In this document: in pieces, positions 33,248 to 41,588 of the stretch | How the letters are laid out: each line of letters starts with the position of its first letter | How positions within the stretch are numbered: position 1 is the first letter of the stretch | Origin: Streptomyces barringtoniae | Lineage (GTDB): Bacteria; Actinomycetota; Actinomycetes; Streptomycetales; Streptomycetaceae | Direction of reading: 5' to 3' | Length of the DNA: 64,000 nucleotides | NCBI RefSeq assembly: GCF_020819595.1 | Contig: NZ_JAJHNP010000019.1 | Coordinates: forward strand, 62,001 to 126,000 | Translations under genes and position numbers: made by a program | Notes under the pieces: model-generated | The model's input: only the letters and a program-made list of their open reading frames with translations | Told to the model about the DNA's origin: nothing | Database searches by the model: none

Positions 33248-33290
33248 ATGAAGATCGGCACGACGCACCTCTTCGTCTGCGAGGTCTTCC

Positions 33291-34520
33291 ATGACGGAAC
33301 TGACGGACCCCACCGGCCCGGCGACTCCGGCCGCCCCCGTCGCCTTCCCGCAGGACCGCACCTGCCCCTACCACCCGCCCACCGGATACGAGCCGCTGCG
33401 TGACGGGCGAGCCCTGTCCCGCGTCACCCTCTTCGACGGCCGCGAGGTCTGGCTGGTCACCGCCCACGCCACTGCCCGCGCCCTGCTCGCCGACCCCCGC
33501 CTGTCCAGCGACCGCCGCCGTCCCGGCTTTCCCATCCCCGCGGAGCGCTTCGTGGGCGTCCGCGACCGCCGGGTGGCCCTGCTCGGGATGGACGATCCCG
33601 AGCACCAGCGCCAGCGGCGGATGATGATCCCGTCGTTCACCGTCAAACGCGCGACCGAGCTGCGGCCGTGGATCCAGCGGACCGTGGACGGGCTGCTGGA
33701 CGCGATGATCGCGCAGGGGCCGCCCGCCGATCTGGTCTCCGCCTTCGCCCTGCCCGTGCCGTCGATGGTGATCTGCGGCCTGCTCGGGGTGCCGTACGCC
33801 GACCACGAGTTCTTCGAGGAGCAGTCCCGCAGGCTGCTGCGCGGCCCGCGGGCGGCCGACTCCATGGAGGCCCGCACACGTCTGGAGGAGTACCTCGGCG
33901 CCCTGATCGACGACAAGGCGAAGCAGGCGGAGCCCGGCGACGGCATCCTCGACGACCTCGTCCACCAGCAGCTGCGCGAGGGCACGCTGGACCGCGCCGA
34001 ACTCGTGTCGCTGGCCGTCATCATGCTGGTCGCGGGGCATGAGACGACCGCCAACATGATCTCCCTCGGCACCTTCACCCTGCTCCAGCACCCCGACCGG
34101 CTGGCCGAGTTGCGCGCCGACCCGGCGCTGCTGCCCGCCGCCGTGGAGGAGCTGATGCGGATGCTGTCCATCGCGGAGGGACTGGCGCGGGTGGCGCTGG
34201 AGGACATCGAGATCGCCGGCACCACGATCCGGGCCGGTGAGGGCGTGCTCTTCTCGACCTCGGTGATCAACCGCGATCCGGCCCTCTACGCCGCCCCCGA
34301 CGCCCTGGACTTCCACCGCCCCGTCCGCCACCACGTGGCGTTCGGCTTCGGGATCCACCAGTGTCTGGGGCAGAACCTGGCCCGCGCGGAGCTGGAGATC
34401 GCCCTGGAAAGCCTGCTGGCCCGGCTGCCGGGGCTGCGCCTGGCCGTCCCGGCCGAGGAGATCCCCTTCAAGCGAGGCGACACGATCCAGGGGATGCTGG
34501 AACTCCCCGTGACCTGGTAA
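33291..34520 (+). CDS. cytochrome P450 (CYP105-like)
   Basis: 409 residues. I-helix oxygen-binding motif VAGHETTANMIS near 245-256, ExxR in AAVEELMRM, heme loop FGFGIHQCLGQNLAR with ligand Cys near 356. The N-terminal CPYHPPTGYEPLRD and the DPRLSSDRRRPGFP segment fit CYP105, a Streptomyces family that oxidises antibiotics and xenobiotics. GAGG lies seven bases before the ATG. A 3Fe-4S ferredoxin gene follows after 12 bp and is the obvious electron donor. A perfect palindrome lies upstream. Confidence 0.93.
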   Translation: MTELTDPTGPATPAAPVAFPQDRTCPYHPPTGYEPLRDGRALSRVTLFDGREVWLVTAHATARALLADPRLSSDRRRPGFPIPAERFVGVRDRRVALLGMDDPEHQRQRRMMIPSFTVKRATELRPWIQRTVDGLLDAMIAQGPPADLVSAFALPVPSMVICGLLGVPYADHEFFEEQSRRLLRGPRAADSMEARTRLEEYLGALIDDKAKQAEPGDGILDDLVHQQLREGTLDRAELVSLAVIMLVAGHETTANMISLGTFTLLQHPDRLAELRADPALLPAAVEELMRMLSIAEGLARVALEDIEIAGTTIRAGEGVLFSTSVINRDPALYAAPDALDFHRPVRHHVAFGFGIHQCLGQNLARAELEIALESLLARLPGLRLAVPAEEIPFKRGDTIQGMLELPVTW

Positions 34521-34532
34521 GAGGCTCTGCTC

Positions 34533-34721
34533 ATGCACATCGAAATCGACAAGGACGTCTGCATCGGCGCGGGTCAGTGCGCGCTGGCGGCACCGAACGT
34601 CTTCACCCAGGACGACGACGGATACAGCACCCTGCTGCCCGGCCGTGAGGACGGCGCGGGCGACCCGATGGTCCGGGAGGCGGCCCGCGCCTGCCCGGTG
34701 GGCGCGATCAAGCTCTCCTAG
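34533..34721 (+). CDS. 3Fe-4S ferredoxin
   Basis: 62 residues with the P450-partner ferredoxin pattern: IDKDVCIGAGQCALAAPNVF and AARACPVGAIKLS, giving three cluster cysteines in the CxxxxxC ... CP arrangement; the fourth position of a 4Fe-4S motif is Gly/Ala. It passes electrons from a reductase to the upstream P450. The last codons lie in the first copy of a 46-bp tandem repeat. Confidence 0.93.
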   Translation: MHIEIDKDVCIGAGQCALAAPNVFTQDDDGYSTLLPGREDGAGDPMVREAARACPVGAIKLS

Positions 34722-34808
34722 AGGTGGCCCCGGAGCGCCTCTTTGTGGGGCGGTCAGGCTGTCCTGGAGGTGGCCTCGGAGCGCCTCTTTGTGGGGGCGG
34801 TCGGGCTG
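34716..34808. repeat. 46/47-bp tandem duplication over two convergent gene ends
   Basis: 34716-34761 and 34762-34808 are near-identical (TCCTRGAGGTGGCCYCGGAG, then CGCCTCTTTGTGGGG and CGGTCRGGCTG) with one extra G in the second. The first copy contains the ferredoxin stop (34719-34721) and the TetR stop (34754-34756); the second encodes the TetR tail TAPTKRRSEATSRTA. A third partial copy (TCCTGGGA) follows at 34809. Confidence 0.8.
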
Positions 34809-35398
34809 TCCTGGGACGGTTGGGTGGGTCGGTTCGGGGTGGTGGCTGTCAGTAGGGTCCGTGCGGCCGTGCGGGCTTCGGCGGCCGGCTGGGTGGTCCC
34901 GGTGATGCCGGCGGTCACCATCGCTCCCTCGGCGAGCAGGAACAGGGGTCCGGTGAGCGGGGAGGGCAGTCCGGCGTCCGCGACGAGCGAGGCGAGGTAG
35001 TCCCGGAACGCCTCCTTGTGGGCGCGCACCTGCTCGGCCACCAGGGCGGAGGTGGCGCCCAGCTCGCCGTAGGCGTTGATCCAGGCGCAGCCGCGGAAGC
35101 CGTCCTCTCCGAACCACCCCTCGAGCCAGTCGAACACGGCCGGGATCCGCTGCCACGGGTCCTGCTGCCGGGCAACGTACTCGGCCAGACGTGCGCGCCA
35201 GCGCTCGTCCCGCCGGGCCAAGTAGGCGGCGACGAGCTGCTCCTTGGCGGGGAAGAGCTGGTAGAGGCGTTTGAGCGAGAGACCCGACGCGCCGCGCAGC
35301 TCGTCCATCCCCACGCACTGCACACCGCGGGCGTAGAACAGCTCCTCGGCGGCGTCGAGCGCCCTGTCCCGGGCGGCCGCGCTGTCCATCGGCGACAC
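34754..35398 (-). CDS. TetR-family regulator
   Basis: 214 residues. HTH at about 10-55 (ALDAAEELFYARGVQCVGMD, LSLKRLYQLFPAKEQLVAAY). The ligand domain (FDWLEGWFGEDGFRGCAWIN) matches a TetR group often found beside small SnoaL/NTF2 or reductase genes. GTG at 35396-35398 is chosen because GGAGG sits seven bases upstream; the ATG at 35401 is too close. Two palindromes of the AGAACG-NN-CGTTCT type lie 43-94 bp upstream, between it and the divergent DUF1348 gene, and are the likely operators. The last ~15 residues come from the tandem duplication. Confidence 0.9.
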   Translation of the reverse strand: MSPMDSAAARDRALDAAEELFYARGVQCVGMDELRGASGLSLKRLYQLFPAKEQLVAAYLARRDERWRARLAEYVARQQDPWQRIPAVFDWLEGWFGEDGFRGCAWINAYGELGATSALVAEQVRAHKEAFRDYLASLVADAGLPSPLTGPLFLLAEGAMVTAGITGTTQPAAEARTAARTLLTATTPNRPTQPSQDSPTAPTKRRSEATSRTA

Positions 35399-35440
35399 CA
35401 TCACTCCTCCATGCCCTTGGCCTGCCGCGTTCCTTGACGG

Positions 35441-35456
35441 GAGAACGGGCGTTCTC
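35441..35456. promoter_or_regulatory. TetR operator 1, GAGAACG-GG-CGTTCTC
   Basis: Perfect 7-base arms around two bases, proximal to the TetR gene. Same core as the site 35 bp away, so two dimers would bind on nearly the same helix face (centres 35 bp apart). Confidence 0.75.
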
Positions 35457-35474
35457 ATACGGTAGCAGCCACCT

Positions 35475-35492
35475 GGAGAACGCACGTTCTCC
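35475..35492. promoter_or_regulatory. TetR operator 2, GGAGAACG-CA-CGTTCTCC
   Basis: Perfect 8-base arms around two bases, 28 bp upstream of the DUF1348 start. With operator 1 it would let the TetR protein repress both itself and the divergent gene. Confidence 0.75.
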
Positions 35493-35519
35493 GGTGCTGT
35501 CCGAGCCCAGGAGGAGACC

Positions 35520-35978
35520 ATGACGGACCGCCCGCCCCTGCCGCCGTTCACCCGCGAGACCGCCGCGCAGAAGGTCCAGGCCGCCGAGGACGCCTGGAAC
35601 ACCCGCGACCCGCACAAGGTGGCGCTCGCCTACTCCGAGGACTCCGTCTGGCGCAACCGCGACACCTTCGTCACCGGCCGCGCCGGGATCGTCGCGTTCC
35701 TGACCGCCAAGTGGGAGCGCGAGCTGGACTACGCGCTGCGCAAGGACCTGTGGGCGTTCGACGGCAACCGCATCGCCGTCCGCTTCCAGTACGAGTCCCG
35801 GGACACCGACGGCCAGTGGTGGCGTTCCTACGGCAACGAACTGTGGGAGTTCGACGAGCACGGCCTGATGACCCGGCGCGAGGCCAGCATCAACGACGTA
35901 CGCATCGAGGAGAAGGACCGCCGTATCCACGGCCCGCGCCCCGAGGCCGAGCGGGGGGTGTCGTTCCCGCTTCAGTAG
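35520..35978 (+). CDS. DUF1348 / NTF2-like (SnoaL fold) protein
   Basis: 152 residues covering the whole DUF1348 family: KVQAAEDAWNTRDPHKVALA, then YSEDSVWRNRDTFVTGRAGI and NELWEFDEHGLMTRREASIN. The NTF2-like cone fold often binds small hydrophobic molecules. GGAGGAG precedes the ATG. It is controlled, by position, by the two palindromes shared with the TetR gene; de-repression would occur with an unknown ligand. Confidence 0.9.
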   Translation: MTDRPPLPPFTRETAAQKVQAAEDAWNTRDPHKVALAYSEDSVWRNRDTFVTGRAGIVAFLTAKWERELDYALRKDLWAFDGNRIAVRFQYESRDTDGQWWRSYGNELWEFDEHGLMTRREASINDVRIEEKDRRIHGPRPEAERGVSFPLQ

Positions 35979-35987
35979 GGTTCCCGG

Positions 35988-36512
35988 ATGACCGAACAGG
36001 CCGGGAAACGCTTCCTCTACGTCGTCGTCTGCGCGGCCGGGGTCGCCGCGGGCGTCAGCAAACTGATCGGCGCGGCCCAGGAACGCGACTGGGAGGTCGG
36101 CGTCATCGCCACACTGGTCGCCATGGGCGGCTTCTTCGACAGCGCGGCCGTGGGGGCACAGACGGGGCGACCCGTCAGATCGGCCTGGCGCACGCCGGCC
36201 GACCCCCGCCCCTTCCCGCCGCCGGACGCCGTCGTGGTGGCACCCGCCACCTTCAACACCGTCAACAAGTGGGCCGCCGGCATCGCCGACACCCTCGCGC
36301 TCGGCACCCTGTGCGAGGCCGCGGGCCTGGGCATACCGATCGCCGTCCTGCCCTGCGTCGCCGACGCGCTGGCCGCCCATCCCGCCTACCGGGACAGCCT
36401 GGCACGGCTGCGCGCGATGGGCGTCCGCTTCGGCGACCCGTACACCGGCGAAGCCCGGCCGGACGGCGCACGGCCGGACTTCGCCTGGGAACGGGCGCTG
36501 GATCTGCTCTAG
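35988..36512 (+). CDS. HFCD-type flavoprotein
   Basis: 174 residues of the homo-oligomeric flavin-containing Cys-decarboxylase fold (as in Dfp, EpiD, UbiX): LYVVVCAAGVAAGVSKLIGA for the N-terminal FMN site and VVVAPATFNTVNKWAAGIAD for the conserved PxxxNT motif. The length and the absence of the CoaB half show a stand-alone flavoprotein, substrate unknown. It starts nine bases after the DUF1348 stop and is likely cotranscribed. Its TAG shares CTAG with the stop of the convergent gene. Confidence 0.85.
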   Translation: MTEQAGKRFLYVVVCAAGVAAGVSKLIGAAQERDWEVGVIATLVAMGGFFDSAAVGAQTGRPVRSAWRTPADPRPFPPPDAVVVAPATFNTVNKWAAGIADTLALGTLCEAAGLGIPIAVLPCVADALAAHPAYRDSLARLRAMGVRFGDPYTGEARPDGARPDFAWERALDLL

Positions 36513-37360
36513 CGGCAGGTCAGCGTCGGCCCGGCCAGCATGTTCCCGGTGAACATGTCCTGGCCCTTCGGCACCCAGTAGCCGAGCTTCGACACCACCG
36601 TGGAGCACTTCGCCCCGACCGTGAAGCGGACCTTCAGCGTCTCCGGGTGGCCGGGCTGCAGCTCGGTCACCGTACAGTCCAGGGAGTGCGCCAGCCGGGT
36701 CTTGCCCGGGTACCGTCCCACCAGCGGGTTGACGCAGCGCTGGTCGGCCGTGCTGATCCGCAGACCGGTGCCCTCCTGACCGATCATTCCCAGCCGCGCG
36801 TTGCCGTCGCCCTCGGCACTGTCCCGGTGGATCGTGTACGTCACGGTGGTCGTGGCGTTGCGGCGCAGCACGGTCTTGTCGACGGTGACGGTGTGCGTCG
36901 CCTTCGCCTTGGGCGCGGTCAGCGCCACGGTGGTCTGCACCGTGCCCTTCAGATCGACACCCGCCGGCGTCGAGCGCACGCGCACGGTGGCGCTGACGTC
37001 GTAGGTGCCCGGACCCGGGTACAGGCCCGAACCGGGCAGCGTTCCGGTGCCCAGAGTCTTGCCGGACCGGGCGACCTTCCAGGTGCCCTCGGTACGGCAG
37101 GCGTAGCGGACCCGGGTGCGGCCGATCCGGCAGGTGGCCGGGGCCGTGATGTTGAATCTCGGGGAGCCGGTGTCCGCGCACAGGCTCACATCGGCCTGCT
37201 CGCCGTGCGTACCGCGCAGCGTGCCGGCGAGCGAGCACAGCGTGGCAGGGGCCTCCGGCGCGGGTGCGGCGGCGGATTGTGCACAGGCGGGGGTGACGAG
37301 GGCCAGTGGCAGCAGCGCTGCTCCGGCAAGGATCCTCAGGGTGGTGGCACGAGTCGGCAC
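36509..37360 (-). CDS. secreted hypothetical protein
   Basis: 283 residues. GTG at 37358-37360 follows GGAGGAAA and begins a signal peptide (TTLRILAGAALLPLALVTPA, ending CAQ). The mature part is beta-rich with pairs of cysteines (TLCSLAG, VSLCADT, CRIGRTRVRYACR, QRCVN, LDCTV, KCSTV, LTCR) suggesting disulfides outside the cell. Two related-looking segments of ~100 residues (TYDVSATVRVRSTPAG and TVTVDKTVLRRNATTTV) suggest Ig-like folds. I recognise no enzyme motif. Confidence 0.75.
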   Translation of the reverse strand: MPTRATTLRILAGAALLPLALVTPACAQSAAAPAPEAPATLCSLAGTLRGTHGEQADVSLCADTGSPRFNITAPATCRIGRTRVRYACRTEGTWKVARSGKTLGTGTLPGSGLYPGPGTYDVSATVRVRSTPAGVDLKGTVQTTVALTAPKAKATHTVTVDKTVLRRNATTTVTYTIHRDSAEGDGNARLGMIGQEGTGLRISTADQRCVNPLVGRYPGKTRLAHSLDCTVTELQPGHPETLKVRFTVGAKCSTVVSKLGYWVPKGQDMFTGNMLAGPTLTCR

Positions 37361-37487
37361 CGCGTTTCCTCCGGGGCGGCCGAGACCGGCCGGATGCCGG
37401 TCGTCTGCGCCGAGGATGAGCCGACAGTACGACGATCGGCCGCTCCCACGCCGGATGGTCACCTGGGGGTACCAATGCGGCGCCCGG

Positions 37488-38390
37488 CTACTGCGCTTTC
37501 CGTACGTACCCCTTGCTCCCCGGAGTGGACACGTCCCGGTCCCGCCGGACGATGCTCAGCCGGTCGCCCCAGTGGGCGAGCGCGGAGCGCAGCCCGGCGT
37601 CGGTGTACTCGATGTCCACCACCCGGTCGTCGAACGCCTTGGCGAACACCCCGCACTCGTCGTACTGCCCGCACTCCTCCGTCACCGCGAAGTCCAGCCC
37701 GGCCCGCTCCCGCACACCGGCCAGCCCGGCGGTGTTCTTCTGCGCGATGGCCAGGTGCCGGGCGTGCGTGTGCCGGGACAGCAGGGTCATGAAGGCGGTC
37801 GCGTCGGCCGCGGTGAGCAGGCGGTGGGAACGGGTGTAGCTGTCGTAGTTGTCCGGCTCGACGGCGTCGAAGCCCTTCCTCGCGCAGCCGTCGATCCACC
37901 CGTTCACCCGCTCGGCCACCCGCTCCCGCTTGGCGGGGGTGCGGATGTCGAGCAGGGCCTCGTTCCAGTCCTCGTCGACGACGGCCTCGCCGTGCGCGTC
38001 GCGCAGCAGCAGGTCGGCGGGCCAGGAGGAACGTTCTTCGGGCTGGGCCTGGAAGGCGTTGACGTAGCAGATGTTGTACAGGCCCGGCGCGGGGGAGGCG
38101 GAGCGGTCGCGGCTGACGATCCGCACGCCCGTCGGCGGGGGATAGGCGCCGCCGATCTGGTAGTCGAACCCGGCGTGGCGCGGGGGCAGCCGTACCGCGG
38201 CGGGCTTCGGCGAGCTCGGCCGCTTGGTGCCGCCGGAGTCGTCGTAGGTGCCGGCATCGCAGCCGGCCGACGCCGCGAGGGTGACGAGCAGGGCCGCTGC
38301 CAAGGCGCCCGCGGCCCTTCGGGAACCCGGGGAACCCGCACGCTCGCGCGGTGCGCGGGAAGCACCCTCAGGGGTCGAGTCCGGGGGCAC
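37488..38390 (-). CDS. GH114-type endo-alpha-1,4-polygalactosaminidase lipoprotein
   Basis: 300 residues. A lipobox-like signal (AAALLVTLAASAGCDAG) puts it on the outer face of the membrane. The TIM-barrel GH114 pattern follows: GFDYQIGGAYPPPTGVRIVS, then YNICYVNAFQAQPEE, WIDGCARKGFDAVEPDNYDS, and FAVTEECGQYDEC. The conserved acidic residues in E-P-D-N and T-E-E-C-G are probable catalytic residues. The family cleaves galactosaminogalactan-type polymers, found in fungal walls and biofilms. GTG at 38388-38390 is the chosen start; the upstream frame is Arg-rich and improbable. Confidence 0.85.
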   Translation of the reverse strand: MPPDSTPEGASRAPRERAGSPGSRRAAGALAAALLVTLAASAGCDAGTYDDSGGTKRPSSPKPAAVRLPPRHAGFDYQIGGAYPPPTGVRIVSRDRSASPAPGLYNICYVNAFQAQPEERSSWPADLLLRDAHGEAVVDEDWNEALLDIRTPAKRERVAERVNGWIDGCARKGFDAVEPDNYDSYTRSHRLLTAADATAFMTLLSRHTHARHLAIAQKNTAGLAGVRERAGLDFAVTEECGQYDECGVFAKAFDDRVVDIEYTDAGLRSALAHWGDRLSIVRRDRDVSTPGSKGYVRKAQ

Positions 38391-38529
38391 GTCCGCTCCG
38401 TCCTGCCCACGCCGGGCGGCGCGGCACGTGGCAGGATCAAATCGCCCGCGCACCGTGATCGTCAAGCCGGTGCCGGGCCACGCCGTAGGCTCGGGGGTGA
38501 CCATCGTCCCGAAGGCAGGAGCAGCAACG

Positions 38530-39498
38530 ATGCAGTACGTGAAGCTCGGTTCGACGGGCCTGGACGTCTCGCGGATCTGTCTGGGCTGCATGACCTACGG
38601 CCTGCCCGACCGCGGCGTCCACGAGTGGACCCTCGACGAGGAGGCGTCCCGCCCGCTCATCCGGCAGGCGCTGGAGGCAGGCGTCAACTTCTTCGACACC
38701 GCGAACGTCTACTCCGACGGCACCAGCGAGGAGATCGTCGGCAAGGCGCTGCGCGACCTCGCGAACCGCGACGAGATCGTGCTGGCCACCAAGGTGCACG
38801 GCCGGATGCGGCCGGGCCCCAACGGCGCCGGGCTGTCCCGCAAGAACATCATGGCCGAGATCGACCACAGCCTGCGCCGCCTCGGCACCGACTACGTCGA
38901 CCTCTACCAGATCCACCGCTACGACCACGCGACCCCCGTCGAGGAGACGATGGAGGCGCTGCACGACCTGGTCAAGGCGGGCAAGGTCCGCTACATCGGG
39001 GCGAGTTCGATGTACGCCTGGGAGTTCTCCAAACTGCAGTACACCGCGGAACGGCACGGCTGGACGAAGTTCGTGTCCATGCAGAACCACTACAACCTGC
39101 TCTACCGGGAGGAGGAGCGGGAGATGCTGCCGCTCTGCGCCGACCAGGGCGTCGGCGTGCTGCCGTGGAGCCCGCTCGCCCGCGGCCGGCTCACCCGTGA
39201 CTGGGGCACGGTCACCGAGCGCAGCGCGAACGACAACTTCGGCAGCCGCCTGTACCTGGAGAGCGACCGCTCGATCGTCGAGGCCGTCACCCGGATCGCC
39301 GGCGACCGCGGCGTGCCCCGCGCCCGGGTGGCCCTCGCCTGGCTCCTGCACCAGGACACGGTGGCGGCACCGATCGTCGGCGCCGCCAAGCCGCACCACA
39401 TCGAGGACGCGGTGGCCGCCGTGGAGCTGGAGCTGACCGGGAAGGAGCTCGAAGAGCTCCAGCAGCCCTACACGCCGCGGGCGATCAGCGGCCACTGA
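38530..39498 (+). CDS. aldo/keto reductase
   Basis: 322 residues with the AKR tetrad in place: Asp in VNFFDTANVYSDGTSEE, Tyr of NVYSDG, Lys in IVLATKVHGRMRPG, His in LYQIHRYDHATP. The NADPH loop is VAAPIVGAAKPHHIEDAV. The pattern (GLDVSRICLGCMTYG) matches YajO/oxidoreductase-like AKRs of the K+-channel beta-subunit group. Start: ATG at 38530 with AGGAG upstream. Broad carbonyl substrate range is expected. Confidence 0.92.
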   Translation: MQYVKLGSTGLDVSRICLGCMTYGLPDRGVHEWTLDEEASRPLIRQALEAGVNFFDTANVYSDGTSEEIVGKALRDLANRDEIVLATKVHGRMRPGPNGAGLSRKNIMAEIDHSLRRLGTDYVDLYQIHRYDHATPVEETMEALHDLVKAGKVRYIGASSMYAWEFSKLQYTAERHGWTKFVSMQNHYNLLYREEEREMLPLCADQGVGVLPWSPLARGRLTRDWGTVTERSANDNFGSRLYLESDRSIVEAVTRIAGDRGVPRARVALAWLLHQDTVAAPIVGAAKPHHIEDAVAAVELELTGKELEELQQPYTPRAISGH

Positions 39499-39510
39499 GG
39501 TTCTGACGGA

Positions 39511-40320
39511 TCAGTGGGGTCCGTGTGGTGTGAACTCCGTGCCGCACGGACCCGCGCCCTCGCTCTCCGGCAGCGGCACCCGCTCGCCGGACATCGTGAG
39601 CGTCCGGTAGTACGCCCCGATCCGTTCCGCCGAGCGGCCCACGTAGTGCCCGATGAACGAGCGCCGGAACCGGTCGGCCGTGCGGTTGGGCCCGGAGCCG
39701 TGCACCAGGCTGCCGTTGAAGAACAGCACGTCACCCGGTGCCAGATCCACCGGAACCGGGACGAGACCGGGCGGCGGTGGGACGTACTCACGGGCGAACG
39801 ACAGCTTTTCGTCGGCGAGTTCGGGACAGAACAGGTTCATCCGGTGGGTGCCCGGGACGACCTCGAGACCGCCGTTGTCCCGGTCGATCGGCTCGCAGGC
39901 CACCCAGGCCGCCACACACGTCCCCGGCTCGACCCGCAGATAGAAGTTGTCCTGGTGCAGCGCCTGCCCGCGCGCACCCGGCGGCTTGAAGTAGAACATG
40001 CTCTGCGCGGCCAGCACCTCCTCGCCGAAGAACACCTCCAGCACGGCCCGCAACCGGGCGTCCAGCAGGAACTCACGTGCCACCGCGCTGAATTCGTGCG
40101 GCTGCATCACCCGGGGATACCGGCGCAGCGGGTCGGCGTCCGCCGGGCGGGGCTCGAAGCGGCCCGGCACCGGACCGGCCGCGTGCAACGCGGCGAACGC
40201 GGCGCACAGCCGCTCGGTCTCGTCCGGGCCGAACAGCCCTCGTACGACGGTGAACCCGTCCTCCTCGAACCGCTGCCGCTGCGCCTGCGGCAGGATGGCG
40301 TCGTTGTCCGTGGCTGTCAT
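39511..40320 (-). CDS. phytanoyl-CoA dioxygenase (PhyH)-like Fe(II)/2-oxoglutarate oxygenase
   Basis: 269 residues. The metal triad is HxD at His122-Asp124 (QALHQDNFYLRVEPG) and His207 (LVHGSGPNRTADRFRRSF), with Arg213 or Arg217 for 2-oxoglutarate. PhyH-like enzymes hydroxylate fatty acyls, ectoine or natural-product intermediates. It is divergent from an AraC regulator with ~80 bp between, a common pattern for catabolic oxygenases, so induction by its substrate is likely. Confidence 0.9.
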   Translation of the reverse strand: MTATDNDAILPQAQRQRFEEDGFTVVRGLFGPDETERLCAAFAALHAAGPVPGRFEPRPADADPLRRYPRVMQPHEFSAVAREFLLDARLRAVLEVFFGEEVLAAQSMFYFKPPGARGQALHQDNFYLRVEPGTCVAAWVACEPIDRDNGGLEVVPGTHRMNLFCPELADEKLSFAREYVPPPPGLVPVPVDLAPGDVLFFNGSLVHGSGPNRTADRFRRSFIGHYVGRSAERIGAYYRTLTMSGERVPLPESEGAGPCGTEFTPHGPH

Positions 40321-40400
40321 GTGCCCGCTCCTGAGAGGCCGGTGGTCGGATGGTCACCCACCGGCCACGCTAGGCCGGTGCGCCCCTCGGGAGGATGCCC

Positions 40401-41306
40401 GTGCATGCTGAGGACCTGCCTGTGACGGCTGCCGCCGACCCGTCCCCACCGCCCGGGCTCGTGGTCACCGGCCGCTACGACCAGCGGCCGGGCTACGGCG
40501 TCAACCGGCCCAGAGGATCGGACAGTTGGCTGTTCACCTTCACCCTGGGCGGCTGCGGACTGCTTCGCCAGGGCACCGCGCGGGCCCGCGCACGCGCCGG
40601 GGATCTCGTGGTGCTCGCGCCGGGCACCGGCCACCGCTACACCGTCGCACCCGGCGCCGGGAGCTGGCGGTTCTGGTGGGCGCACTGCCAGGCCCGCCCG
40701 TCCTGGACGACCTGGCTCGCCCCGTACGCCGTGTCCGACGGTCTGTACGCCGTGACGTCCGTCCCCGGCGCCCTGCACGGCCGGATCGAGGCGGCGTTCG
40801 CCCGGATGCTCGCCGACGCCCGCGGACCGGCCGAGGACGTGCCGCGTGAGGACACCCCGCGCGAGCCGGACCCGGTGGCCGTGGCCCACGGCAGCCTGGC
40901 GCGGGAACTGGCTCTGTGCGCGCTGGAGGAGGTGGTCCTGTTCGCCGCCGACGGAGCCCGGACACTGCCACCCGCACCGGACGCCGACGCCCGGGTGCGC
41001 CGGGCCGAGGAACTGATCGCCGCCGACCCCGGAGCCCCGCACACCGTCCGCTCGCTCGCCGGGAGCGTCGCGCTGTCCCCGTCCCGTTTCGCCCATCTGT
41101 TCACCCTGCGCACCGGGCGGTCCCCGATGCGGGCGCTGCGCGAGGCGCGGCTGCGGCACGCGGCCCGGCTGCTGGAGGCCACCGACCTCACGGTGGAACG
41201 GGTGGCGACGGCCTGCGGATTCAGCAGCCCCTTCCACTTCAGCCGGGTTTTCCGGGAACGGTACGGAGTACCGCCCGGTGCCTACCGGGCGGGCGAACGG
41301 CGGTAA
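40401..41306 (+). CDS. AraC-family transcriptional regulator
   Basis: 301 residues. An N-terminal cupin-like ligand domain (LFTFTLGGCGLLRQG, LVVLAPGTGHRYTVAPGAGS, WRFWWAHC) is followed by the double HTH (VRSLAGSVALSPSRFAHLF, VERVATACGFSSPFHFSRVF). GTG at 40401 is preferred: GGGAGG at 40389-40394 directly abuts the in-frame ATG at 40395, which is too close. It probably activates the divergent PhyH-like gene. Confidence 0.9.
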   Translation: MHAEDLPVTAAADPSPPPGLVVTGRYDQRPGYGVNRPRGSDSWLFTFTLGGCGLLRQGTARARARAGDLVVLAPGTGHRYTVAPGAGSWRFWWAHCQARPSWTTWLAPYAVSDGLYAVTSVPGALHGRIEAAFARMLADARGPAEDVPREDTPREPDPVAVAHGSLARELALCALEEVVLFAADGARTLPPAPDADARVRRAEELIAADPGAPHTVRSLAGSVALSPSRFAHLFTLRTGRSPMRALREARLRHAARLLEATDLTVERVATACGFSSPFHFSRVFRERYGVPPGAYRAGERR

Positions 41307-41534
41307 TGGGCAGAAAAGGAATCGCCTGAACTTGTGTCAATAAGCGGGTCCGCCGCAGTTGATTGTCGATAATCGAGAGATCCCTTGTTCGCACCTGTGC
41401 GGCTGTGCAAAAGTGTGCGCTGTCGGCGCGCAGGCTCATCGCATTTCCGCTGTATGCGCCAGGCCGCTCCCCGTACACCCCCCACGCTTCAAAAGAGCCT
41501 CCTCAGGTGGACGTTCGAGCAGCCCCACCACCTT

Positions 41535-41558
41535 TCCATACTGCTTGGTATGGACCAA
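41535..41558 (+). promoter_or_regulatory. overlapping inverted repeats in the leader of the sigma/ZAS/lectin gene
   Basis: TCCATAC-(6)-GTATGGA (41535-41554) and TTGGT-(4)-ACCAA (41545-41558) overlap, so the two hairpins are mutually exclusive in RNA. They lie 30-54 bases upstream of the GTG start. They could be a protein operator or a leader RNA switch. The gap from 41307 also contains GATTGTCGATAATC at 41361-41374, an imperfect palindrome. Confidence 0.45.
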
Positions 41559-41588
41559 TTTTCGTGTCACGTCTGGAGGAATGCAGTC

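Noticed and set aside
33003..33248. An 81-codon plus-strand frame upstream of the P450
   Set aside because: Arg/Pro-rich low-complexity product, no ribosome binding site, and it runs across the palindrome.
32928..37475. A 1500-codon minus-strand open frame covering the P450, TetR and DUF1348 region
   Set aside because: It crosses five well-supported genes in other frames and contains no coherent domain; a GC-bias artefact.
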